Assembly: GCF_900102335.1 (NCBI RefSeq)
Contig: NZ_FNBM01000014.1
Coordinates: 1-35,869, forward strand
Direction: 5' to 3'
From: Phytopseudomonas seleniipraecipitans
GTDB lineage: Bacteria > Pseudomonadota > Gammaproteobacteria > Pseudomonadales > Pseudomonadaceae
DNA length: 35,869 bases
Within the stretch, counting starts at the first letter, position 1. Every line of letters starts with the position of its first letter. The notes below the pieces were generated by a model, which was given only the letters and a program-made list of their open reading frames with translations, was not told the origin of the DNA and did no database searches. The position numbers and the translations under genes are program-made. Shown in pieces: positions 1 through 7,764 of this stretch.

Positions 1-81
1 AGCTGTTTTTGAAGAACTTTTTCTTTCTTCTCAACACCTTGCAGCGCCCCACCAGATCATCTTCTCTCCAGCGGGAGGCGA
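1..81 (-). other. Probable rRNA operon leader (5' edge only)
   Basis: Read on the minus strand, this stretch follows a strong promoter and runs out of the window. It is rich in A and T, has no reading frame, and resembles the 5' leaders of Pseudomonas rRNA operons as I remember them. The 16S gene itself would lie left of the window and is not seen. A tRNA or tufB-type stable RNA operon is an alternative. Confidence 0.5.
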
Positions 82-109
82 ATTCTACAGCGTTACAAAC
101 CGCTGTCAA
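82..109 (-). promoter_or_regulatory. Strong sigma70 promoter (rRNA-like, proximal)
   Basis: On the minus strand there is a perfect -35 TTGACA (104-109), a 16-bp spacer and a -10 TAGAAT (82-87), followed by a GC-rich discriminator (CGCCTCCCGC). A near-consensus core plus a GC-rich discriminator is typical of stable RNA promoters. It points leftward, out of the window. Confidence 0.7.
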
Positions 110-187
110 CACCCTCTTTACCGCCTTCGATCAAACCTGATCGAACCATCAACAGAGTCACTCAAACCACCCTGTCGATGCCGGCGC

Positions 188-215
188 ATTCTACTCGAAT
201 TCGCCGTCCGTGCAA
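188..215 (-). promoter_or_regulatory. Second, upstream sigma70 promoter (tandem)
   Basis: On the minus strand a -35-like TTGCAC (210-215), a 16-bp spacer and the same -10 TAGAAT (188-193) lie about 106 bp upstream of the proximal promoter. Tandem promoters roughly 100 bp apart are typical of rRNA operons. The stretch between them holds an imperfect palindrome around 127-146 (TTCGATCA / TGATCGAA) that could bind a regulator. Confidence 0.5.
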
Positions 216-530
216 CCTTTATTTTCATCTAACTTCTTGTTTTACAAGGAGTTTTCAGATCAGGCCACGCCGGAAGTGGTGCGCATTATAGGCCGCCAGA
301 TTCCTAGGTCAACCGTTTATTTCAGGTTTCATGACGAAATTGATCGACGCGCCATTATCAAGTGCATGGCCGAGATCAAGACAGGCCAGGGCGAGTTAGT
401 TTATGTACATCTTTCTGAAGCGCTTCACCGGGAAGCCTTGCCTTCCAGTCTCCCAGCGAGCTCGGCGTGACTTGCAGGCGTTGTAGCGGCGCTGCGACAC
501 TTCAGCAACTATCAGAAGAAGGATGCACCT

Positions 531-1388
531 ATGACGACTCAAGCACCGAGCATCCTCGCCGGCCTAATAGGTGCGGGCATCCAGGCTTCTAGGACACCCG
601 CCATGCACGAGCATGAGGGTGACGCTTTAGGAGTCCGCTACATATATAGGCTGATTGACCTCGACCAGCTACAGCTCGACAGCAGCGCCCTTCCCGATCT
701 CCTGGTGGCAGCTGAGCGCATGGGCTTCACCGGGCTCAACGTTACCTTCCCTTGCAAGCAGGCGATCATCCCTTTGCTCGACGAGCTGTCGGATGAGGCC
801 AGGGGTATTGGAGCGGTAAACACCGTCGTGTTCAATAAGGGCAAACGGATCGGCCACAACACGGACTGCCTGGGTTTCTTGGAAGGATATCGCCGCGGCC
901 TAAGCGATGCTCGGCGCAGACAGGTCGTGCAAATGGGTGCTGGCGGCGCCGGTGCAGCAGTGGCGCACGCGCTGCTGAGCGAAGGTGTCGAACAATTGAT
1001 TATCTTCGACGTGGAGCCTGAACGCGCCCAAGCACTGGTTGCCAACCTCAACCAGCACTTCAGCTCGCCCTGCGCCCATGTCGGGAGCGACCTAGCTGGC
1101 GCGTTGGCAAGTGCCGACGGGCTCGTCAACACGACGCCTATGGGCATGGACAAACTGCCGGGTATGCCAATCCCCAAGGCGTTACTGCGGCCTGCACTGT
1201 GGGTGGCAGAGATCGTTTACTTCCCACTGGAAACCGAACTGCTCCGCGAAGCCCGAGCCATCGGCTGCAGAACGTTGGACGGCAGCAATATGGCAGTCTT
1301 TCAAGCCGTGAAGGCATTCGAGTTGTTCAGCGGCCTGGAAGCTGATGCACAGCGCATGCTCAACCACTTCCACAGCATGAACGGTTAG
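531..1388 (+). CDS. AroE-superfamily shikimate/quinate dehydrogenase paralog
   Basis: Predicted NAD(P)-dependent cytosolic dehydrogenase that interconverts shikimate or quinate and the 3-dehydro acid. The 285-residue length fits the family. The substrate domain has S20-R-T22, replacing the usual SxS of AroE, and NVTFPCK with the catalytic Lys76. GAVNT (94-98) and Asp112 in NTD are also present. The Rossmann domain has GAGGAG at 136-141, and strand 2 ends in Asp160 (FDVEPERA) where biosynthetic AroE has Asn-Arg-Thr; an acidic residue there usually means NAD rather than NADP. The start has an upstream AGAAGGA. The neighbours are transporters, not aroma biosynthesis genes, which favours a catabolic paralog (quinate/shikimate or RifI-like class) over housekeeping AroE. 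The exact substrate is not resolved. Confidence 0.85.
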   Translation: MTTQAPSILAGLIGAGIQASRTPAMHEHEGDALGVRYIYRLIDLDQLQLDSSALPDLLVAAERMGFTGLNVTFPCKQAIIPLLDELSDEARGIGAVNTVVFNKGKRIGHNTDCLGFLEGYRRGLSDARRRQVVQMGAGGAGAAVAHALLSEGVEQLIIFDVEPERAQALVANLNQHFSSPCAHVGSDLAGALASADGLVNTTPMGMDKLPGMPIPKALLRPALWVAEIVYFPLETELLREARAIGCRTLDGSNMAVFQAVKAFELFSGLEADAQRMLNHFHSMNG

Positions 1389-1880
1389 GCGACAGGCCGC
1401 ACTTACGAAAAGGCCGGCCTGGTTCAGCGCGTTAGATAGCGCTGAACTGCTTCAAAGTTCATGGCTTGTCGCGCTGTTTGACCTGTTTGCCCAGAAGGTT
1501 GGTCTGAACGACCACCCTGCCGGGGTACCTGCTGCATAACCCGCAGGCAGAAAGCGTTGGTAGAAGTGCACGCTCGGAGCATCTGTATGAAACAGCCCCC
1601 TCTTTCTATCCCGAGCGAAGCCCTTCGCCCACCGTCAGTATTACCGCCTGCTCATCCAGGGGGCTGGAGATTGCGAGCGTGAGTTAGCAACCCACGCGTA
1701 CAGACTGATCAGTAATCCGAGCGTTTTCGAACGATACGCTGCCTGCTCTATCGGGCCGCCTCGTCACGTGACTGATATCGGTTTGAAGGCCACCTGGGCA
1801 TGGATCCACTATTGCCCACGTCCTCAGGACCAATTTGTTAACGGGACCTTCGATTACCGTCACAGGCCGAGGCACTTGCT
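1389..1880. other. Intergenic region between dehydrogenase and EamA genes
   Basis: About 490 bp without a credible gene. A hairpin with a 9-bp perfect stem (GTTCAGCGC, 1422-1430, with GCGCTGAAC, 1439-1447; 8-nt loop) lies 34 bp after the dehydrogenase stop. It could end that transcript, although no T-run follows. Short frames in the rest have no recognisable product. The length and lack of coding content suggest a decayed gene or a recombination scar. Confidence 0.4.
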
Positions 1881-2762
1881 TCAGCGCTTGCTGCGTTGTT
1901 GATACGCAGCAGCCAACCCGCTCAAGCAGATGATGGCGATGCCCACCTTGGCGCTCGTGTCAGGGTCATGCCCGAAAATCACCAAACCCAACAACCCAGC
2001 GAAGACGATCTGGCAATAGCCAAACGGCGCCAGTAACGCGGGAGCGGCGTGGCGAAAGGCTTTTGTCAGCATCAGGTGGGCGAACATACCGCACGCGCCC
2101 AAGGCCAGCATCAGCGGTAAATGCCGCCATTGCGGCAATTGCCAGAAGAACGGCACCAGGCAACTCATAAACAGTGTATTGAGTAGGCCCGTGAAAAAGT
2201 TACTGGTAGTAGGCGTGTCGTATTGGCTGAGTATACGCGTCAGCAATTGGTAAGCGGCGAAACAGGTCGCCGAACAAAGTGGTAGCAACACCGCCGGAGT
2301 AAACAGATCGCCACCCGGGTGGACAATGATCAATACCCCACAGAAGCCGACCAGCACTGCGGCCCACTGACCTCGACTGACGTGCTCTTTGAGCAAAGGT
2401 ACCGATAACGCCGTAACCACCAGCGGTGCGAGAAAATTCACCGCCGTGGCTTCAGCCAGCGGGATGTACAGCAGCCCTGTGGTAAAGAACAGACTGCAGC
2501 CCAGCAGACAGATTGCCCGCAAAGCCTGTAGACCAGGTCGCTTGCTACGCAATACCCGCAACCCCGATTGCGGTAGGAAGATGCCCGCCATTAATAATGT
2601 GTGCACCACGTAGCGCGCCCAGACCACCATGACCACCGGATAAATACCGGACAGATATTTGGACAGCGCATCATGGCTGGCGAACAGAAACGTCGCCAGC
2701 ACCACAAGGGCTATCCCCTTGAGCGGGTGATTAACGCCAGACAACGAACTCGGGGTACTCAT
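1881..2762 (-). CDS. EamA/DMT-family transporter (10 TM)
   Basis: A 293-residue, very hydrophobic protein with two EamA repeats, the architecture of drug/metabolite transporter superfamily exporters in the inner membrane. The first repeat starts near residue 15 (GIALVVLATFLFASHDALSK) and the second near residue 155 (PLCSATCFAAYQLLTRILSQ). Ten membrane segments can be followed, and the C terminus is short and basic (YQQRSKR). The chosen ATG has GAGAG upstream. It is transcribed against both flanking genes and so is not in an operon with the dehydrogenase or tct genes. The substrate is unknown; the family exports amino acids, metabolites and drugs. Confidence 0.85.
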   Translation of the reverse strand: MSTPSSLSGVNHPLKGIALVVLATFLFASHDALSKYLSGIYPVVMVVWARYVVHTLLMAGIFLPQSGLRVLRSKRPGLQALRAICLLGCSLFFTTGLLYIPLAEATAVNFLAPLVVTALSVPLLKEHVSRGQWAAVLVGFCGVLIIVHPGGDLFTPAVLLPLCSATCFAAYQLLTRILSQYDTPTTSNFFTGLLNTLFMSCLVPFFWQLPQWRHLPLMLALGACGMFAHLMLTKAFRHAAPALLAPFGYCQIVFAGLLGLVIFGHDPDTSAKVGIAIICLSGLAAAYQQRSKR

Positions 2763-3549
2763 GCAAACTCTCGTAATTCAACGGGCGACTTATCCGATAG
2801 CAACCTAAGCATTTTGCGCAAGGCAGGCCCACGTGCGCAGTGTATCCGCCAAGCGCGCCGACGCCAGTAATAGCGCGAGATAGGACGCAACGGTGCCAGC
2901 ATCGCCAGCTCCTTGTCGATAGCTAACCGTGTGCGGCGTTATCCGGCGCGCGGGATATATCCCCGTTTCTGCCGCAAGCGGACTAGGCAATGATAGCAAG
3001 TCTGCGCCACCTGCAATCCCACCGCGTGATAGCACGGGCGCTAACAGGAACACCGTGCTTGAACCTGCGATCGGAAACCCTGGCGATTAAAGGAAGGGTT
3101 GGCTGCATGACCCAAGAACGCCATAATCGCCGAGCCCTAGGTGGCTAACCGGTTCGTTCTCACTCGGTTATCGAACGACAACAGCTTGGATCAATTGAAA
3201 GACTCCCCGTACCGCAGAGTAGTCGATCCAGCGTCTGAGGTTTGCTGTCCGCTCTGGCAATCTCGGAAGCGCTTTATCCGCCGTAGCCATAAATATAAAA
3301 AGGTCGTCCACATGCAGCAGTTCAGTACTGTGCTTGCCGGTACACAGCAGACGGCCCTTCAGGCCGTTCGCGCATTGGCCCATCCGTACAACGAAGAGTG
3401 GTCTTTGCTCTCGCCTACCACCTTAAGCCTGCTGATGCCTGCTACGCAGGGGCCATCGACAGCGGAGCTCCAGCCATACCATGCCAACATCCCCAGCTGA
3501 TTTCAGACGGCCCTAACCTGGGCAGCATGTGCTGCATCCGGAGCGATCT
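2763..3549. other. Long divergent intergenic region before tctB
   Basis: About 790 bp between the divergent EamA and tctB genes. It holds several short frames on both strands (for example 3141-3500 plus and 2805-3053 minus), none with a recognisable domain or good translation start. It must contain the promoters of both neighbours, but I could not pick a convincing sigma70 or sigma54 site. No tctDE-type two-component regulator is present, although tct operons often have one. Confidence 0.4.
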
Positions 3550-4017
3550 ATGACGACCCCAAAACGCGTGCCAGTGGGTGAACGCACCTTCTGCGTGCTG
3601 CTACTTATCTTCAGCCTTGTCGTGCTGTATCAGGCTTTTATGATTTCCAGTTTTTCCTCAATCAGCTCACCCGGCGCCTTTCCTCTCGGCATAAGCGCAG
3701 TACTGTTAATTGCATCGCTGCGCGTGCTGTACGAGCTACGCGGAAAACCCACTGACGGCGATGGGTGGCTGACCTCGTTCAAGAGGTTCAAGCACACACA
3801 CTTCCCTCGCCATATCGTGGTGTTCACGCTCCTCGCCGTGACTTACCTAGTCGCCATTCAGTGGGTGAGCTTCTACGTCAGTACTTTTTTGTTTCTGATG
3901 GCGGCCGTCGTTTATCTGCGGCGTGGCAAGGTGCTTTCGGCCCTGTTCGCCAGCAGTGCACTGGTTCTGGCCATTTACCTGCTATTTACCCTGGCGTTCA
4001 GCGTCTACCTGCCCTGA
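3550..4017 (+). CDS. tctB: Tripartite tricarboxylate transporter small membrane subunit TctB
   Basis: A 155-residue protein with four predicted membrane helices (about residues 15-37, 43-63, 90-112 and 125-152), the size and topology of the small permease subunit of TTT-family secondary transporters. The start at 3550 was chosen over an in-frame start 21 bp upstream because GGAG lies directly before it. The protein works with TctA in the inner membrane, taking substrate from the periplasmic binding protein TctC. The tctA start follows the stop by 10 bp, so the two are co-transcribed. TctB proteins are weakly conserved, so the call rests partly on position. Confidence 0.85.
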   Translation: MTTPKRVPVGERTFCVLLLIFSLVVLYQAFMISSFSSISSPGAFPLGISAVLLIASLRVLYELRGKPTDGDGWLTSFKRFKHTHFPRHIVVFTLLAVTYLVAIQWVSFYVSTFLFLMAAVVYLRRGKVLSALFASSALVLAIYLLFTLAFSVYLP

Positions 4018-4027
4018 GATAGATCCC

Positions 4028-5545
4028 ATGACCGATACCCTTTCCTATTTGCTGATGGCATGGACGGATCCCAATCTGTTGATGCTGACGGCTCTGGGCA
4101 CCTTCGCGGGCATATATATAGGCGCAATTCCCGGGTTGTCGGTGACCATGGCGGTTTCCATCTTGGTGTCGTTTACCTTTTCCTGGGACGTGAACGAAGC
4201 CCTCGCGCTGATCGTCGGCATATTTATCGGTGGCGTGTATGGCGGTTCGCGCAGTGCGATCCTGATCAACATTCCGGGAAGCCCCTCGTCGGTTGCCACA
4301 TCATTTGACGGCTATCCGCTGGCGAAACGGGGTGAGGCTGGCCAGGCGATCGGCCTGAGCACCGTGATGTCAGTAATCGGCGGGTTGTGCGGCACTTTAG
4401 TACTCGCTTGCGCTGCGCCAGTTCTTGGTGATCTGGCGCTGCAGTTCGCTCCGCGTGACTACTTCCTGATCGCCGCCATCGGCCTGATGCTGGTCGGCAG
4501 CCTTGCTGCTGGCAGCCTTGCAAAGGGCATCGTAGCCGTCTGCTTGGGGGCTATCGTCGGCATGGTTGGCATGGACCCTGTCACCGCCCAAGGGCGCTTC
4601 ACCATGGGCCAGATGGAGTTAATGGGTGGCATCCACTATGTGGTCGTAATGATCGGCCTGTTCGGCGTCGCCGAGGCGCTCTATCAACTGCACAATCTCG
4701 ATACGGCGGTGGTCAAGCAGAACGTCAGCAAAGTCATTCCGCCGCTGGCGATGGTGCTTAGGTTCCTGCCATTGTCATTGCGCACATCGGCAATCGGCGT
4801 GCTGGTTGGCGCGCTGCCTGGTGTTGGCGGTGATATCGCCGCGCTGATGGCTTATGACCACGCCAAGCGTTCCGTGAAAAACCCCAGTCGGCCCTTTGGC
4901 GAGGGAGCTTATGAAGGGCTGGTCGCCCCGGAGACCGCCAACAGCGCAGCAGTCGGCAGCGCCTACGTACCGATGCTGACCTTGGGCATGCCAGGCGATG
5001 CGGTGACCGCCGTGATCATCGGCGCGCTGGTGGTTCACGGCCTCAACCCCGGCCCGATGCTGATGGTGGAAAACCCGCATATTTTCTGGTTCACCGTGGG
5101 CAACCTGGCTCTAGCCAATATCTTCCTGCTGATCTTCGGCCTGATGGGCATCAAGCTGTTCGCCAAAGTGGTCGAGCTACCCAAGGCAGTACTGATCCCG
5201 CTGATTTTGGTGCTCTGCACCGTTGGCAGCTACTCACTCAACAGCAGCATGACGGAGGTCTACTGGATGTTCGGGTTCGGTGTGCTTGGCTACTTCCTCA
5301 AGGCGTTCGGCTTCCAGATGGGGCCAATCATCCTCGGCGTTATTCTCGGCCCACTGATGGACACTTCCTATCGCCAGGCCATGGCATCAGTGGGTGATAA
5401 TCCGCAAGAGCTGCTTATGGAGCTGATCAGCAGCCCGGTTTCACTGGTCCTCAGCGCCGCCTTGCTGCTGATAGTGCTCGGCAACACTCCACTTTACGGC
5501 TGGCTGAAGCGCAAGACAGCCCATGCTTCGTCATCCCCATCCTGA
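4028..5545 (+). CDS. tctA: Tripartite tricarboxylate transporter large permease TctA
   Basis: A 505-residue, about 12-TM permease that carries substrate across the inner membrane using an ion gradient. Conserved TctA features are visible: the N-terminal GIYIGAIPGLSVTMAVSIL, GGVYGGSRSAILINIPGSPS with the following DGYPLAKRGEAG, and in the second half GALPGVGGDIAALMAYDHAK and TLGMPGDAVTAVIIGALVVHG. The open frame extends 105 bp upstream into tctB, but the ATG at 4028 gives the usual family N terminus. Family members carry citrate, tartrate, glutamate, terephthalate and other carboxylates, so the substrate cannot be read from TctA. Confidence 0.95.
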   Translation: MTDTLSYLLMAWTDPNLLMLTALGTFAGIYIGAIPGLSVTMAVSILVSFTFSWDVNEALALIVGIFIGGVYGGSRSAILINIPGSPSSVATSFDGYPLAKRGEAGQAIGLSTVMSVIGGLCGTLVLACAAPVLGDLALQFAPRDYFLIAAIGLMLVGSLAAGSLAKGIVAVCLGAIVGMVGMDPVTAQGRFTMGQMELMGGIHYVVVMIGLFGVAEALYQLHNLDTAVVKQNVSKVIPPLAMVLRFLPLSLRTSAIGVLVGALPGVGGDIAALMAYDHAKRSVKNPSRPFGEGAYEGLVAPETANSAAVGSAYVPMLTLGMPGDAVTAVIIGALVVHGLNPGPMLMVENPHIFWFTVGNLALANIFLLIFGLMGIKLFAKVVELPKAVLIPLILVLCTVGSYSLNSSMTEVYWMFGFGVLGYFLKAFGFQMGPIILGVILGPLMDTSYRQAMASVGDNPQELLMELISSPVSLVLSAALLLIVLGNTPLYGWLKRKTAHASSSPS

Positions 5546-5599
5546 TACCCGTCAGCACACTACAGACGCATAACAACAACCTTAAGGAGAGTCTGCACC

Positions 5600-6601
5600 A
5601 TGCTCAAGAAACTGATTACCAGCGTTGCGTTTTCACTTAGCGCCCTGACGCTGGCCCTGCCCGCATACGCTGAATATCCGGAACGCAGCATCCAGGCAGT
5701 GATTCCCTGGGGCGCTGGCGGTGCCACTGACAACGTGATGCGCAGTCTGTCCCCCTATGTCGAAAAAGAGCTGGGCACCAAGCTGATCCTCAACAATCGT
5801 CCTGGCGGCACTGCAGTGATCGGTAGCAGTTACGTCATGCAGCAGAGGCCCAACGGATATACGCTGCTGCTCGGTGCTGAAAACCCGCAGCTGTACCCCG
5901 TGCTTGGTCTCGCCAAGTTCGATTACAGCGACTTCTACCCGGTCAACATCATTGGCCAGAACGTAGTGGTGATCGCGGCCAACGGCGACAGTCCGTTCAA
6001 TTCCATGGCCGATCTGCTGGCTGCGGCCAAAGAAAAGCCCGACACGCTACGCATGGGCGCAACAGGCGCCGGCGGCTTGCCGAGTACCGTGCATGCCATG
6101 GTCAACGCGGTAGGCGAGCTGAAGGTACGCGAAGTGACTTTCGGTGGCGATGGCCCGGGCATCACCGCACTGATGGGCAAGCATATCGACTTCATGCCGC
6201 TGAGCCTGGCGGCCGCTCAGGAGCTGGTACGCTCCGGCAAGCTGAAAGCACTGGCGGTACTGGCTACCGAAGAAGTCCCGGAGCTGCCTGGCGTCGAACC
6301 CATCACCAAAGCCCTGCCGGACATTGCCGAGTACCTGCCGTGGGGTCCGTTTTGGGGCGCCTTCGTGCACAAAGACACGCCTGACGATATCAAGAAGAAA
6401 TTGGTCGACGCCTATGCCAAGGCGGTTGCCAACGAAGAGTTCCAAGGCTTCCTGAAGAACTATGGCGCACAGAGCATGAACCTCCATGGCGCAGAAGCCG
6501 AAGAATTCCTCAAGCGCTGGCAGTCGGTGACCGCCTGGTCGATGTACAAAGCCAAGGCCATCGAGATCTCGCCGGACACTGTTGGCATTCCGCAGCCGTA
6601 A
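5600..6601 (+). CDS. tctC: Tripartite tricarboxylate transporter substrate-binding protein TctC
   Basis: Periplasmic binding protein of 333 residues from the Bug/TctC family. A Sec signal peptide covers residues 1-24 (basic MLKK, hydrophobic core, cleavage after AYA). The mature protein begins with the family signature YPERSIQAVIPWGAGGATDN and keeps the NNRPGGTAVIG loop that contacts ligand carboxylates. A strong site, TAAGGAG, precedes the ATG. It is the last gene of the tctBAC set, 54 bp after tctA, whereas the classical order is tctCBA. The ligand is unknown. Bug proteins bind many organic acids; the nearby quinate/shikimate-type dehydrogenase makes such a ligand possible but unproven. Confidence 0.93.
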   Translation: MLKKLITSVAFSLSALTLALPAYAEYPERSIQAVIPWGAGGATDNVMRSLSPYVEKELGTKLILNNRPGGTAVIGSSYVMQQRPNGYTLLLGAENPQLYPVLGLAKFDYSDFYPVNIIGQNVVVIAANGDSPFNSMADLLAAAKEKPDTLRMGATGAGGLPSTVHAMVNAVGELKVREVTFGGDGPGITALMGKHIDFMPLSLAAAQELVRSGKLKALAVLATEEVPELPGVEPITKALPDIAEYLPWGPFWGAFVHKDTPDDIKKKLVDAYAKAVANEEFQGFLKNYGAQSMNLHGAEAEEFLKRWQSVTAWSMYKAKAIEISPDTVGIPQP

Positions 6602-6628
6602 TCCGCTAGGCGTTAGCCCAACTGGAAA

Positions 6629-6660
6629 GCCTCCCACATGCAGCATGTTTCGTGGGGGGC
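6629..6660 (+). terminator. Hairpin after tctC
   Basis: GCCTCCCAC (6629-6637) pairs with GTGGGGGGC (6652-6660), with one G-U pair, and a smaller CATG/CATG element sits in the loop. It lies 27 bp after the tctC stop. There is no T-run, so termination is only plausible. Confidence 0.4.
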
Positions 6661-6831
6661 ACTCAGGCGAGACCACCGCCGCGGTGACGATCAACCATGG
6701 AGCCGTAGAACGGTCCCCGCGACGGGCTTCTTACGGGAAAAAAAGGCGGACACGCAAAATCGCCGCTCAGGCTGATACCGAGCGAGGCAATACTTTATAA
6801 TAGAAAACGAACCGAACAGGTCTTAGATGGA

Positions 6832-6941
6832 GGCAACCCTACCAGCCACACCCCGGCACACAATGTTCCCGCTGTGGCTGCTTCCTTCCGGATCTGACCA
6901 GGTTAACGGGTAATCGTTGCGGGGGGACCGGCAGGGCCACC
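6832..6941 (-). ncRNA. ffs: 4.5S RNA, signal recognition particle RNA
   Basis: On the minus strand the sequence contains the conserved SRP RNA apical domain: GGTCAGATCCGGAAGGAAGC, with the GGAA tetraloop and asymmetric internal loop bound by Ffh. The two ends pair as the long base stem: GGTGGCCCT at the 5' end against AGGGTTGCC at the 3' end, with G-U pairs allowed. The total is about 110 nt, as in other gammaproteobacteria. The RNA assembles with Ffh to target inner membrane proteins to SecYEG. Exact ends are estimated from the pairing, and a short 5' leader is probably removed by RNase P. Confidence 0.95.
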
Positions 6942-6974
6942 ATAACGCTGCTCACCTTGCAGTGAACGGGCGCC

Positions 6975-7002
6975 ATTGTACCGCCTTGTGCCGAACTTAC
7001 AA
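6975..7002 (-). promoter_or_regulatory. Promoter of ffs
   Basis: On the minus strand TTGTAA (6997-7002), a 16-bp spacer and TACAAT (6975-6980) lie upstream of the RNA. The predicted transcription start would be about 25 nt before the mature 5' end, in keeping with a processed leader. Confidence 0.6.
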
Positions 7003-7366
7003 CTGCTTCAAGCACTTAGCGATGAATCGCTGGGGGATTATGGAGTAAGCCCAAAAGAAGCACGTTCATCGCGGCCAGGCCCTGCGCGTGGTCTGAAGCG
7101 AAACCTATACCACCGAGGCGCACTCGTACTGTGGCGATTGATAACGTGTGCAGCGGGGCTGCCTTGCCCAGTACGTGCCCGAAAATTGCAGCGAAACGGT
7201 GAAACTCCGTTCGGATGCCCGTAATTGAGCGCTGCCGCGGGAATTAACCTCGCTCAGGTAGGTCACAATGTGGCCTGATTGGCTGGAACATCACGGCCTA
7301 GCCAATCACCCATGATGCGCCGGCATTTATCAATGCCCCCATCTTCCATTCTCAAGGAGCAACCAC
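7003..7366. other. Intergenic region between ffs promoter and HU gene
   Basis: About 360 bp without a credible gene; the one frame here overlaps the ffs promoter and has no recognisable product. An inverted repeat, GATTGGCT (7277-7284) with AGCCAATC (7300-7307), spaced 15 bp, lies 60-90 bp before the HU start. It could be an operator or a terminator. AAGGAG before 7367 is the ribosome-binding site of the HU gene. Confidence 0.4.
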
Positions 7367-7645
7367 ATGGCCATTACCAAAGACCAACTCATCGGTGACA
7401 TCGCAGAAGCCATCGACACGCCGAAGACCACCGTTCGTGCGGCGCTCGATCAGCTCAGCGAGATCGTCAGCGACGCCTTGGAAAATGGTGGTGAAATCAC
7501 CCTGCCCGGCATCGGCAAGCTGAAAGTCAGCGAGCGCCCTGCCCGCACTGGCCGTAATCCGCAGACTGGCAAAGCCATCGAAATCGCCGCCAAGAAAGTG
7601 GTGAAATTCGTACCGGCCAAGGCCCTGACCGACGCGGTCAACTGA
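7367..7645 (+). CDS. HU-family DNA-binding protein
   Basis: A 92-residue member of the HU/IHF family, small dimeric nucleoid proteins that bend DNA without strong sequence preference. The N-terminal helical part (MAITKDQLIGDIAEAIDTPK) is followed by the beta arm with the family signature GRNPQTGKAIEIAAKK near residues 61-76 and a final helix (AKALTDAVN). AAGGAG lies 8 bp before the ATG. It stands alone with its own hairpins on both sides. It lacks the long basic IHF tails, so HU paralog is the better call. Which Pseudomonas HU paralog it is cannot be decided here. Confidence 0.93.
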   Translation: MAITKDQLIGDIAEAIDTPKTTVRAALDQLSEIVSDALENGGEITLPGIGKLKVSERPARTGRNPQTGKAIEIAAKKVVKFVPAKALTDAVN

Positions 7646-7651
7646 TGCATC

Positions 7652-7676
7652 AGCGGGGCGCTCGCTGCGCCCCGCT
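7652..7676 (+). terminator. GC-rich hairpin after HU gene
   Basis: AGCGGGGCG (7652-7660) pairs perfectly with CGCCCCGCT (7668-7676) across a 7-nt loop, 6 bp after the stop codon. A weak, T-poor tail follows, so termination may be incomplete. Confidence 0.55.
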
Positions 7677-7764
7677 GCTCCCCGCAACACACTGCCCTCG
7701 ATAAGACTGAACCCATCCCTGGCTGCTGCCTCAAACGACGACACCCGTCTTTTGCAGGTTCGCC

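Noticed and set aside
210..470. Short 86-residue frame between the left-edge promoters and the dehydrogenase
   Set aside because: It begins with a GTG inside the predicted -35 of the distal promoter, has no ribosome site and no recognisable domain. A decayed gene remnant cannot be excluded.
3141..3500. 119-residue plus-strand frame in the EamA-tctB gap
   Set aside because: No domain, no convincing start site and unusual composition; a similar frame exists on the opposite strand. Treated as non-coding.
6976..7224. 82-residue frame next to ffs
   Set aside because: It starts inside the ffs promoter and has no recognisable sequence or ribosome site.
7277..7307. Inverted repeat upstream of the HU gene as an integration (att) site
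   Set aside because: No integrase, tRNA or direct repeats nearby; an operator or hairpin is simpler.
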